Assembly (NCBI GenBank): GCA_005883245.1
Contig: VAXT01000040.1
Span: 1 to 9,075, forward strand
DNA from: Actinomycetota bacterium
GTDB lineage: Bacteria > Actinomycetota > Thermoleophilia > Gaiellales > Gaiellaceae
Reading direction: 5' to 3'
Length of the DNA: 9,075 nt
Part shown: positions 1 through 6,270 of the stretch, piece by piece
Layout of the letters: every line of letters begins with the position of its first letter
Position numbering within the stretch: position 1 is the first letter of the stretch
Notes under the pieces: generated by a model
What the model saw: only the letters and a program-made list of their open reading frames with translations
What the model was told of the DNA's origin: nothing
Databases searched by the model: none
Position numbers and translations under genes: made by a program

Positions 1-444
1 CTGGTGGCGGTCGTGGTCGACGAGGAGGGCGCGCGGGTCGCCGGGCTCCCCGTCGCGGCGCTCAACGCGCTGACCGCCGCGCTCGCAGCGGTGACGATCG
101 CGCTCTCGATGCGGGTGGTCGGCATCCTGCTGATCGCCGCGCTGATGGTCCTCCCCGTCATCGCCGCGTCGCGGATCGCGTGGAGCATGCGCGCCACGAT
201 GCTGATTGCGATGGGCATCGGGCTCGCGTCCGTGCTGACCGGCATCACCGTCGCGTACTACGCCGACCTGCCTCCCGGCGGGACGACGGTGCTCGTCTCT
301 GCGGCTGCGGTGCTGCTCGCGGAGCTGGCGTCAGCGCCGGCGCATCTGCTCGACCGTCGGGTTCCGACCGAGCAGGTCGCCGGGCGGCAACCGTCAACAC
401 GCTCGTCTTCGCCTACGCCGGCGCTTCGCTTCCGGTGTTGTTGA
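1..444 (+). CDS. znuB: Metal ABC transporter permease, ZnuB type (5' partial)
   Basis: This is the C-terminal part of a membrane permease of the ABC-3 family, which imports zinc or manganese with an ATPase and a binding lipoprotein. The start lies outside the window. The visible part opens with the family-typical DEEGARVAGLPV stretch, followed by three hydrophobic segments at codons about 20-40, 41-60 and 66-82, the motif RVVGILLIAALMVLP, then YYADLPPGGTTVLV and a last helix. That fits the usual ZnuB end, so little of the true protein seems lost on this side. After about codon 128 the tail (rich in Ser, Thr, Pro and Arg, ending FRCC) does not look like a permease. From base 390 the DNA encodes a different family in another frame, so the stop at 442-444 is probably not the native one. 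The metal cannot be read from the sequence. The family call is firm; the natural 3' end is uncertain. Confidence 0.82.
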   Translation: MVAVVVDEEGARVAGLPVAALNALTAALAAVTIALSMRVVGILLIAALMVLPVIAASRIAWSMRATMLIAMGIGLASVLTGITVAYYADLPPGGTTVLVSAAAVLLAELASAPAHLLDRRVPTEQVAGRQPSTRSSSPTPALRFRCC

Positions 445-635
445 TCTTCTCGATCGGTGGAACGTCGTTTGCGGACGCGGTCAACTCGGAGGCGGTTGCC
501 GGAGAAGTGATCGCCGCGTTGGTCGGCTCGATCGGCCTGATCGCCTCGATGCCGATCACGACCGCTCTTGCCGCGTTACTGGCGACGCGGATGAGCGATC
601 ACCAACTTGCGCTCGAGCACACGCACGCGCACTAG
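390..635 (+). pseudogene. YibE/F-family membrane protein, C-terminal remnant
   Basis: This reading frame lies +2 relative to the permease and encodes about 81 residues typical of the end of YibE/F proteins. It begins TVNTLVFAYAGASLPVLL, then has VNSEAVAGEVIAALVGSIG and MPITTALAALLA, and closes with a His-rich tail EHTHAH before a TAG. YibE/F proteins are polytopic membrane proteins of unclear function, usually several hundred residues long. Here the N-terminal soluble part and the first membrane helices are absent. Upstream, the same frame only shadows the ABC permease (Arg/Ala-rich, no family signal), so no credible start exists. The likeliest reading is a deletion, real or introduced in assembly, that joined the end of the permease gene to the last quarter of a downstream yibE/F gene. 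Family recognition is good; whether anything is translated is doubtful. Confidence 0.68.
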
Positions 636-658
636 TGCGCTCAGGCTTACTTTGAGCG
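627..658. terminator. Palindrome and hairpin between convergent gene ends (terminator candidate)
   Basis: A perfect 14-bp palindrome, GCGCACTAGTGCGC, covers the TAG stop at 633-635. It runs into a 6-bp inverted repeat, CGCTCA at 638-643 and TGAGCG at 653-658, around a 9-nt loop. The location, between a plus-strand stop and the minus-strand stop at 663, suits a shared bidirectional terminator. There is no U-run on either side, so the function is inferred from place and shape only. Confidence 0.3.
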
Positions 659-662
659 AGAC

Positions 663-1082
663 CTATTTGGCGTTATCTTGGCGGTACTCGAACTCTTCGC
701 CCTCGCCGAAGATCCTGTCTTGCAGCCAGCGGCGCGTTCCAGGGCCCGTCACGGGGTTGAAGAGGATCCCGAGCACGATCCCGGTCATGAGCAGGGTCGC
801 GTTCCGGGCCGAGTGCGAGGTCTTGCCCTGGATGCGATCCGCGGCGCTGCGAAGGTCCTCGATCGCGTCGCGGAAGCTCTCCTGGATCTCCTCGTCGGTC
901 GCAACGCGGGCTGCGGCCGTGGTGAGCTGGTTGCGCCCGCTCATGAGCTGGCTGTAGATCTCGCGCGCGGTCAGGATCGCGCTCTTCACGTCCTCTCGTA
1001 CCCGCTCGTCCTTGAACGCTCGCTCGATGTAGGGCTTCACGTCGCTGGCGCGGTCGAGCGCCCGGTCCTGAAGCTTGGCCAT
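663..1082 (-). CDS. Small YtxH-like membrane-anchored protein
   Basis: A 139-residue protein of unknown function. The first 90 residues are charged and probably helical, with alternating acidic and basic residues (for example AIEDLRSAADRIQG) and no signal peptide. A single hydrophobic segment follows at about 95-109 (NATLLMTGIVLGILF), running into NPVTGPGTRRWLQDRIFG. This hydrophobic stretch plus Asn-Pro-x-x-Gly and basic residues resembles the glycine-rich membrane anchor of YtxH-type general stress proteins (LLFAPKSG-like). The ATG at 1082 is preferred over an in-frame GTG one codon earlier because the Shine-Dalgarno GAAAGGA sits 6 nt before the ATG. The gene lies alone on the minus strand, 236 nt downstream of the broken lon, and has its own promoter candidate of sigma-B type. 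That supports a stress link, since ytxH of Bacillus subtilis is a general-stress gene. The assignment to YtxH is by resemblance only. Confidence 0.72.
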   Translation of the reverse strand: MAKLQDRALDRASDVKPYIERAFKDERVREDVKSAILTAREIYSQLMSGRNQLTTAAARVATDEEIQESFRDAIEDLRSAADRIQGKTSHSARNATLLMTGIVLGILFNPVTGPGTRRWLQDRIFGEGEEFEYRQDNAK

Positions 1083-1088
1083 CACTGG

Positions 1089-1095
1089 TCCTTTC
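1089..1095 (-). promoter_or_regulatory. Ribosome binding site of the YtxH-like gene
   Basis: GAAAGGA reads on the minus strand and ends 6 nt before the ATG at 1082. It is one of the clearest Shine-Dalgarno sites in the window and decides the start codon against the GTG at 1085, which would leave only 3 nt of spacing. Confidence 0.65.
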
Positions 1096-1115
1096 GGCTG
1101 GTTGTCCCTGCGACT

Positions 1116-1140
1116 TTACCCGCCCTGATCGCTCACAAAC
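1116..1140 (-). promoter_or_regulatory. Sigma-B/sigma-F-like promoter of the YtxH-like gene
   Basis: On the minus strand GTTTGT (1140-1135), a 13-nt spacer and GGGTAA (1121-1116) match the stress-sigma pattern GTTTAA-N12-14-GGGTAT at 4 of 6 and 5 of 6 positions. The expected transcript start, around 1105-1110, leaves a short leader carrying the GAAAGGA ribosome site. An overlapping TAAAGT (1118-1113) could instead serve as a housekeeping -10, but no good -35 box lies 16-18 nt upstream of it. The match is by eye; the sigma factor itself is not in the window. Confidence 0.45.
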
Positions 1141-1173
1141 TGGTTCTCGCTTCCCTGACCGGCGGCGGCTCAC

Positions 1174-1190
1174 GCTCGGCGAAGCCGAGC
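1174..1190 (-). terminator. Hairpin downstream of lon, terminator candidate
   Basis: A perfect 7-bp stem, GCTCGGC/GCCGAGC, with a 3-nt loop (TTC on the minus strand) lies about 130 nt beyond the lon stop. An outer GGCGG/CCGCC pairing can extend it. Two weaker hairpins lie between it and lon: a 6-bp stem at 1213-1234 (GACCGC/GCGGTC) and a 6-bp stem at 1255-1270 (CGCTCG/CGAGCG). None has a U-tract, which is common for high-GC terminators. The hairpins could equally be part of the upstream region of the next gene. Confidence 0.3.
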
Positions 1191-1318
1191 TCCGCCACCG
1201 CCTCGCGCCGCTGACCGCCCTCCCGCGAGCGGTCCGTGTCGCCAAACACTGTCCCGCTCGCATACGAGCGCTCAGCGGCGCGTCAGGAAACCGAGAAACG
1301 CAACAAGCCAGGGAAGGA

Positions 1319-3665
1319 TTAGCGTGAAGCTGCGGCCTTGCGCTCCTGCGACAGCGGACGCGCAGGCGCGACCTTCGGCAGCGAGCCTTCGAACGCGACT
1401 TCGAGCACTTCTTCGATCCAGTCCACGGGCACGAACTCGAGCTCCTCGCGCGTCTCGGGCGGGAGCTCTTCGAGATCGGACTCGTTCTCGCGCGGGAAGA
1501 TCACCTTCGCGATCCCGGCGCGCTGCGCGGCGAGCACCTTCTCGCGGAGGCCGCCGATCGGGAGAACCTGGCCCGAGAGCGTGATCTCGCCGGTCATCGC
1601 GACCTGGTCGGAGACGGGCTTGCCGGTCGCGATCGAGGCGATCGCCGTTGCCATCGTGATCCCCGCGGAGGGGCCGTCCTTCGGCACCGCGCCGGCCGGA
1701 ATGTGGAGGTGGACGTCGTTCTCGCCGAACCAGTTCGGGTCGATGCCGAGCTCGAGCCCGTGCGTCCGTACCCAGGAGTGCGCGGCCTGGGCCGACTCCT
1801 GCATGACCTCGCCGAGCTGGCCGGTCACCTTCAAGTGCCCGCCACCCGGATAGGCGGTCGCCTCGATGAAGAGGACGTCGCCTCCGACGGCGGTCACCGC
1901 AAGGCCGGTCGCAACACCCGGCTCGGACGTGCGCTTCCGGATGTCCGCGACGAAGCGGCGCGGTCCCAGCGACTCGCGGACGAACTTCTCGTCGGCGCTC
2001 ATCTTCTCCGTCTCGCCCTCGGCGACACGACGCGCAGCCTTTCGGCACACGGCCGCGATCTGCCGCTCGAGCTGCCGAACACCGGCCTCGCGGGTGTACT
2101 CGCGGATGATCGTTCGCAGCCCCTTGTCGGTGAAGGTGAGCATCGAGCGCTTGAGGCCGTGCTCCTTGAGCTGCTTGGGCGCGAGGTACTTCTTGGCGAT
2201 CCCGAGCTTCTCTTCCTCGGTGTAGCCCGAGAGCTGGATCACGTCCATCCGGTCGAGGAGCGGCGGCGGGATCGTCTCGAGCTGGTTCGCGGTGCAGATG
2301 AAGAGCACCTTCGAGAGATCGAACGGGAGGTCGAGGTAGTGATCGCGGAACGTCGAGTGCTGCTCGGGGTCGAGCACCTCGAGCATCGCGCTCGCGGGGT
2401 CGCCGCGCCAGTCCGCGCCCATCTTGTCGATCTCGTCGATCAGGAAGACCGGGTTCTTCGTCTATCTCCGCCTCGTCGCGAACGCCGCCGACGGAGATGC
2501 GGATGAACTTGCGGCCGAGCGTCTTCGCGATCGACTGGCCGAGCGACGTCTTGCCCACCCCCGGCGGGCCGACGAAGCACAGGATCGGGCCCGAGAGGTC
2601 GCCCTCCTTGAGCTTCGAGACCGCGAGGTACTCGATGATCCGCTCCTTGACCTTGTCCAGGTCGAAATGGTCGGCGTCGAGCACCTTGCGCGCCTCGACG
2701 AGGTCGAGGTTGTCCTCCGTCTCCTTGTCCCAGGGCAGGCTGAGGATCCACTCGACGTAGGTGCGGATGACGCCGTATTCAGCAGCCGCTGCCGGCAGCT
2801 TCTCGAGCCTCGCCAGCTCGCGGTCGACGGCCCTGCGCGCCTCCTCGGGCAGCTTCACCTCGTTGGCGCGGTTCCGGAGCTCCGTGATCTCGGCCTGCTC
2901 CGGGTCGGCCTCGCCGAGCTCCTCCTGGATCGCCTTCAGCTGCTGCCGGAGGAAGTACTCGCGCTGCGTGGACTCCATCTCGGAGACGACCTGGTTCTGG
3001 ATCTTCGAGCCGAGCTCGGCGACCTCCAGCTCGCGGTTGAGGATGCCAAGCACTGCGCGCAGGCGGTTCTCGACGTCGTCCAGCTCGAGCAGCTGCTGCT
3101 TCTCCTCGGTCTTGAGGCGCAGCGTCGATGCGACGAGATGGCAGAGCGCGCTCGGGTCGTCGACGTTGGCCGCGGCGAGCGCGAGCTCCTCCGGGAGGTA
3201 CGGAACGAGGCCGATCAGGCGTGCGAAGAACGTCTGGACGTTCTGCGAGAGCGCCTGGGTCTCGGGCGTCTCCTCGTAGACGTCGGGCACCTCGACGAAG
3301 CGGCCGAGCAGGTACGGCTCCTTCTGGAGCTTGTCGATCAGCCGGATTCGGCGGATGCCCTGGACGAGGATGCGGAGCGACCCGTCGGGGACGCGGATCA
3401 TCTTCTGGACGACGGCGGCGGTGCCGATCTCGTACAGGTCGTCCCAGCCCGGCTGTTCGACCTCGGGATCCTTGGCCGCGACGAGCGCGAGCAGCCTGTT
3501 GCCCGCGACGGCGTCGTCGACGAGCCGGACGGAGCGCTCCTGGCCGATCGCGAGCGGGAGCACCGAGTCCGGGAAGACGACGGTGTCCTTGAGCGGGAGG
3601 ACCGGCAGCTCGGACGGGAGCTCGACGTCCTCGACGTCGACCTGTTCGTCGAACAGCTCGCTCAT
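1319..3665 (-). pseudogene. lon: ATP-dependent protease Lon, internally deleted and frameshifted
   Basis: Lon is a cytoplasmic AAA+ serine protease that degrades misfolded and regulatory proteins. The ATG at 3665 has AGGAG 6 nt upstream (3672-3676). Codons 1-401 (3665-2463) give the N-terminal substrate domain, the helical linker (ESTQREYFLRQQLKAIQEEL at about 231-250) and Walker A, GPPGVGKT, at residues 366-373, ending GGVRDEAEI. The rest (2458-1319, 379 codons) is in another frame: KNPVFLIDEIDKMG (Walker B), then the protease domain with the catalytic Ser codon at 1669-1667 in PKDGPSAG and the Lys at 1540-1538 in GGLREKV. Only four bases separate the parts where the family has about 24 residues (RGHRRTYIG-MPG and following), so about 68 nt are missing. 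The lost piece holds the aromatic pore loop 1, so a simple ribosomal frameshift could not restore the protein. Without correction the first frame reads junk to 1272. Repaired, it would be about 804 residues, normal for Lon. It may be an assembly error. Confidence 0.88.
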
Positions 3666-4105
3666 CGCCTGCTCCTGCCGCTGACGGGGATCTCGATCCG
3701 CTCGGCGCTCGCCGGCTTCTTGGCCAGCGGCAGCACGATCGTCAGGACGCCGCGCTTGTACGTCGCCTTCGAGGCTTCGACGTCGATGTCCGCTCCCAGC
3801 GCGACCTGACGCGTGAAGCGGCCGTAGTCGATCTCCATCTGCTGGTAGATCCGGCCTGCGCAGCGCGGCCGGCGGCGCTCGCCCGAGACGATCAGCGTGC
3901 CCTCGTCGGCGAAGACCTGGATCTTGGCCGGGTCGACGCCTGCGAGCTCGACGATCACGTGGAACGCGGCGGGGCGCTCGGTCCGGTAGCAGTCGATCTG
4001 CGGCCGGAAGCCGCCCTGGCCGCGCGCGAAGCGGGGGACCTGCCAGAGGTCGTTGAACAGCTCTTCCATTTCGACGCGGAGTCGGTCGATGGGGTCACGA
4101 GGCAT
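3662..4105 (-). CDS. Small heat shock protein, Hsp20/alpha-crystallin family
   Basis: A 147-residue cytoplasmic holdase chaperone that binds unfolding proteins without using ATP. A short N-terminal arm (residues 1-33, with MEELFNDLW) is followed by the alpha-crystallin domain at about 34-128: PQIDCYRT, FHVIVELAGVDPAKI, EGTLIVSGER, GRFTRQVALGADID, and the signature A-x-x-x-x-x-x-GVLTIVLP at 111-126. The C-terminal I-x-I motif (IEI, 137-139) used for oligomer assembly is present. Length is normal. The ATG at 4105 is chosen because the protein starts there in typical family style (MPRDPIDRLR) and the next in-frame Met would cut the arm. No Shine-Dalgarno precedes it. Its TGA overlaps the lon ATG as ATGA, so hsp20 and lon are likely co-transcribed and translationally coupled. 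This pairing makes sense because one protein holds and the other degrades damaged proteins. I saw no CIRCE or HAIR-type heat-shock operator upstream. Confidence 0.93.
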   Translation of the reverse strand: MPRDPIDRLRVEMEELFNDLWQVPRFARGQGGFRPQIDCYRTERPAAFHVIVELAGVDPAKIQVFADEGTLIVSGERRRPRCAGRIYQQMEIDYGRFTRQVALGADIDVEASKATYKRGVLTIVLPLAKKPASAERIEIPVSGRSRR

Positions 4106-4113
4106 GGCACCCG

Positions 4114-4119
4114 ATGGTA
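4114..4119 (-). promoter_or_regulatory. Possible -10 element for a leaderless hsp20-lon transcript
   Basis: TACCAT on the minus strand (4 of 6 matches to TATAAT) ends 8 nt before the hsp20 ATG. A start of transcription 6-8 nt downstream would fall at or next to the ATG and make the mRNA leaderless, which would agree with the missing Shine-Dalgarno. The sequence 17 nt upstream, GTCGTC, is a poor -35 box. This is a weak candidate. Confidence 0.22.
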
Positions 4120-4134
4120 GCGAGGGAGACCCGT

Positions 4135-4163
4135 TTGACGACGTGGCTAGTCGTTACTAACCT
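4135..4163 (+). promoter_or_regulatory. Housekeeping-type promoter of the rfbA-rfbC-rfbD operon
   Basis: TTGACG (4135-4140, 5 of 6 to TTGACA), a 17-nt spacer and TAACCT (4158-4163, keeping the key TA....T) form a good actinobacterial-style sigma-70 promoter. Transcription would start near 4170, about 70 nt before the rfbA ATG. A second TAGCCT at 4163-4168 would give a 22-nt spacer and is less likely. It lies back-to-back with the start of hsp20 on the other strand, so the 137-nt gap probably holds two divergent promoters. Confidence 0.5.
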
Positions 4164-4242
4164 AGCCTGCGCTAACGGCCGAGAAGGCTCCGGCGACGAG
4201 CAGTATCACGCCGAGCCCTCCTACCCGTACGATCCCGCGGAC

Positions 4243-4980
4243 ATGAAGGGCGTCATCCTCGCCGGCGGCACCGGAAGCCGCCTCCATCCGCTGACGCGGA
4301 TCACGAACAAGCACCTGCTGCCGATCTACGACCGGCCGATGGTCACGTACGCGATCGAGGCGCTCGTGTCCGGTGGGCTGACGGAGATCATGGTCGTCAC
4401 CGGCGGCACGCACGCGGGCGAGTTCTTCCGGCTCCTCGGCGACGGGCACGAGCACGGGATCGGGCTCCTCCAGTACGCGTACCAGGAGCGTGAGGGCGGG
4501 ATCGCGGAGGCGCTGGGGCTCGCGGAGCGGTTCGCGGCCGGCGACCGGGTGCTCGTGATGCTCGCGGACAACGTCTTCGGGCGGTCGATCAAGCCGGCGA
4601 TCGAGAACTTCGAGCGTCAGGAGCGGGGCGCGCGAATCGTGCTCTCGAAGGTCGAGGAGCCGGAGCACCTGCGGCATCTCGGGGTCGCCGAGCTGAATGG
4701 AGAGAAGGTGGTGCGGATCGTCGAGAAGCCGGAGCAGCCGCCCAGCGACTACGCGGTGACCGGGCTCTACTTCTACGACGCGTCCGTCTTCGAGTTCCTT
4801 CCGTCGCTGTCGCCTTCGGCCCGCGGCGAGCTCGAGATCACCGACGTCAACAACTGGTTCGTCGAGCAGGGCCTGATGGAGTACGACGTCGTCGAAGGCT
4901 TCTGGGGCGACGCGGGCGAGTCGATCGATGCCTACTACGAGGTCAACGACTACGTGCGCGAGAACGGCGCCAACCGGTGA
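4243..4980 (+). CDS. rfbA: Glucose-1-phosphate thymidylyltransferase, short form
   Basis: This enzyme makes dTDP-glucose from glucose-1-phosphate and dTTP, the first step of dTDP-L-rhamnose synthesis in the cytoplasm. The 245-residue protein opens with the nucleotide-binding signature LAGGTGSRLHPLT (6-18), followed by K23 and LLPIYDRPM. The metal-binding segment LADNVF is at 107-112, EKP at 161-163 and GELEITDVN at 195-203. The ATG at 4243 is chosen over an upstream GTG at 4114 because MKGVILAGG is the family start and the extra 43 residues look non-coding; they would also cover the promoter. It lacks the last 40-50 residues of the 290-residue enterobacterial RmlA, so it resembles the short-form nucleotidyltransferases found in several actinobacteria and archaea. 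No strong Shine-Dalgarno is visible. Its stop overlaps the rfbC start as GTGA. A different sugar nucleotide is possible, but the neighbours favour dTDP-glucose. Confidence 0.88.
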   Translation: MKGVILAGGTGSRLHPLTRITNKHLLPIYDRPMVTYAIEALVSGGLTEIMVVTGGTHAGEFFRLLGDGHEHGIGLLQYAYQEREGGIAEALGLAERFAAGDRVLVMLADNVFGRSIKPAIENFERQERGARIVLSKVEEPEHLRHLGVAELNGEKVVRIVEKPEQPPSDYAVTGLYFYDASVFEFLPSLSPSARGELEITDVNNWFVEQGLMEYDVVEGFWGDAGESIDAYYEVNDYVRENGANR

Positions 4981-5441
4981 TCGAGGGGCTGCGCCGGATT
5001 CCGCTGCAGCGCTTCGAGGACGAGCGCGGCTGGTTCGTCGAGCTCAACCGGGCGAGCTGGCACGAGAAGGCGATGCGCCAGACGAACGTCTCGTTCTCGC
5101 GTGCGGGCGTGATCCGCGGTCTGCATTTCCACGAGCGCGGGCAGGACGACCTCTTCGTCTGCGTGCAGGGGAGGGCGCGGGTCGTCGTGCTCGACCTGGA
5201 GAGCGGCGAGACGTTCACCGAGGACATCGGAGACGAGAACCCGGTCGCGATCTACGTGCCCGGACGTTGCGCACACGGATTCGAGGCGCTGACCGACCTC
5301 TTGTTCTGTTACCACGTGACCGAGGAGTACGACCCGGAGGATCCAGACGAGCACGTAGTGCCGTGGGACGACCCGCGGGTCGTCGACCTGTGGAGCACGA
5401 GATCGCCGATCCTGTCGGAACGGGACCAGGCCGCGTCCTGA
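4977..5441 (+). CDS. rfbC: dTDP-4-dehydrorhamnose 3,5-epimerase family protein
   Basis: A 154-residue cupin-fold epimerase, expected to turn dTDP-4-keto-6-deoxyglucose into dTDP-4-keto-rhamnose, the third step of the pathway. Seen in the protein: FEDERGWFVEL at the N-terminus, NVSFSRAGVIRGLHFH at 37-52 with the catalytic-type His50, the glycine turn VQGRARVVVLDL, VPGRCAHGFEAL at 95-105, and CYHVTEEYDP with candidate catalytic Tyr112, then VPWDDPRV. The GTG start at 4977 overlaps the rfbA stop (GTGA), pointing to translational coupling; it is the only start that keeps the IEGLRRIPLQRFED opening. Two things are unusual. It is shorter than the usual 175-185 residues, and where the family normally has Lys a few residues after the active His (KLVRVVQG-like), this protein reads DDLFVCVQG, without Lys. 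Epimerase activity on a related sugar, or at only one carbon, cannot be excluded. Confidence 0.82.
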   Translation: MIEGLRRIPLQRFEDERGWFVELNRASWHEKAMRQTNVSFSRAGVIRGLHFHERGQDDLFVCVQGRARVVVLDLESGETFTEDIGDENPVAIYVPGRCAHGFEALTDLLFCYHVTEEYDPEDPDEHVVPWDDPRVVDLWSTRSPILSERDQAAS

Positions 5442-6199
5442 TCACCGGCGCCGGCGGGCAGCTCGGGGCCGCGCTGGCCGAGGTCTTTCCGCGGGCTGAT
5501 GCGCTCACGCGCGACCTCTACGACATCACCACGTCGACAATCGACTTCAGCCCCGGTCTCGTGCTTCACGCGGCGGCATGGACGGCGGTCGACGACGCTG
5601 AAGGTCATCCCGTGCAAGCCGAGCTCGTGAATGTCCAGGGCACGCGAAACGTGGTCGCGCTCGGCGTGCCGGTTGTCTACTACTCGACGGACTACGTGTT
5701 CGACGGCTCGAAGGCGGAGCCGTACGTGGAGTCGGACGAGCCCAGGCCGCTCTCGGTCTACGGGCGAACGAAGGTCGGAGGCGAACGCGAGGTGCGCGAC
5801 GGCTGGATCGTCCGCTCCTCGTGGCTATTCGGCTGGACGAGCAAGAACTTCGTGCGGACGATGCTCGAGCTCGGTGCCAGGCAGGACGAGGTCGCGGTCG
5901 TCGACGACCAGCGCGGCTCGCCGACGTTCGTCGGCCATCTCGCCGAGGCGACGAAGGACGTTCTCGAGCTTCCCCAGGGCACATATCACGTGGCCGCGGC
6001 AGGCGATTGCACGTGGGCCGAGTTCGCCGAGGCGATCTTCGAGGAGGCCGGCCTCGATTGCCGAGTGCGCCGGATCACCACCTCAGAGCTGGGCCGCCCG
6101 GCTCCGCGCCCCGCGAACTCGGTCCTGCGCAGCGAGCGCGGCGCCCCGATCCTCCCGCACTGGCGCGAAGGCCTCCGAGCCTGCCTAACCCGCCTCTAA
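5390..6199 (+). CDS. rfbD: dTDP-4-dehydrorhamnose reductase
   Basis: An NAD(P)H-dependent short-chain reductase that performs the last step to dTDP-L-rhamnose. With the GTG at 5390 it has 269 residues. The Rossmann glycine motif GAGGQLG is at 20-26, AAAWTAVDDAE at 61-71, STDYVFDG at 99-106, and the catalytic pair Tyr124/Lys128 in VYGRTK. DDQRGSPTF lies at 172-180 and RPANSVL at 240-246, all family hallmarks; the C-terminal WREGLR fits the usual end. The start is the least certain point. The GTG is the closest in-frame start upstream of VLITGAGG, adds a 15-residue unusual leader, and makes a 52-nt overlap with rfbC. No ATG, GTG or TTG occurs between it and the glycine motif, and no good Shine-Dalgarno is seen, so translation probably depends on that of rfbC. 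It ends 7 nt before the first of two palindromes. Confidence 0.9.
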   Translation: MEHEIADPVGTGPGRVLITGAGGQLGAALAEVFPRADALTRDLYDITTSTIDFSPGLVLHAAAWTAVDDAEGHPVQAELVNVQGTRNVVALGVPVVYYSTDYVFDGSKAEPYVESDEPRPLSVYGRTKVGGEREVRDGWIVRSSWLFGWTSKNFVRTMLELGARQDEVAVVDDQRGSPTFVGHLAEATKDVLELPQGTYHVAAAGDCTWAEFAEAIFEEAGLDCRVRRITTSELGRPAPRPANSVLRSERGAPILPHWREGLRACLTRL

Positions 6200-6205
6200 A
6201 AGACG

Positions 6206-6230
6206 TGTCCTGGGACCAGGTCCCAAGACA
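6206..6230. repeat. 25-bp near-perfect palindrome, copy 1
   Basis: The left arm TGTCCTGGGACC and the right arm GGTCCCAAGACA pair around a single central A with one mismatch (a G-U pair in one RNA strand). It starts 7 nt after the rfbD stop. It could be a bidirectional terminator without a U-run, a REP-like dispersed element, or a site for a dimeric DNA-binding protein; the sequence alone does not decide. Confidence 0.8.
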
Positions 6231-6245
6231 GGTCCGGCGCTGCCA

Positions 6246-6270
6246 TGTCCTGGGACCAGGTCCCGGGACA
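6246..6270. repeat. 25-bp near-perfect palindrome, copy 2
   Basis: The left arm is identical to copy 1 (TGTCCTGGGACC), then a central A and GGTCCCGGGACA, again one mismatch. It begins exactly 40 bp after copy 1, in the same orientation, and ends 6 nt before the rfbB stop codon. The two copies differ only at positions 20 and 21 of the 25 (AA in copy 1, GG in copy 2), and the central spacer between them is unrelated in sequence. Precise duplication with preserved symmetry suggests the shape is functional. Confidence 0.8.

Noticed and set aside
1272..2462. Continuation of the first lon frame past the junction
   Set aside because: It stays open to 1272 but the translation is Arg/Ala/Gly-rich and unlike Lon, while another frame encodes the true Lon C-terminus, so this is read-through after the frameshift.
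2455..2465. Programmed ribosomal frameshift in lon
   Set aside because: There is no slippery heptamer, and about 24 conserved residues are absent from every frame, so a shift could not rebuild the protein.
2424..3809. 461-codon open frame on the plus strand across lon and hsp20
   Set aside because: It is antisense to well-conserved Lon and Hsp20 domains and its translation is a low-complexity mix of Leu, Arg, Glu, Asp and Val with no family signal, as expected for a shadow in high-GC DNA.
4114..4242. N-terminal extension of RfbA from the GTG at 4114
   Set aside because: The extra 43 residues do not look like the family, and they would cover the best promoter; the ATG at 4243 starts exactly at the conserved MKGVILAGG.
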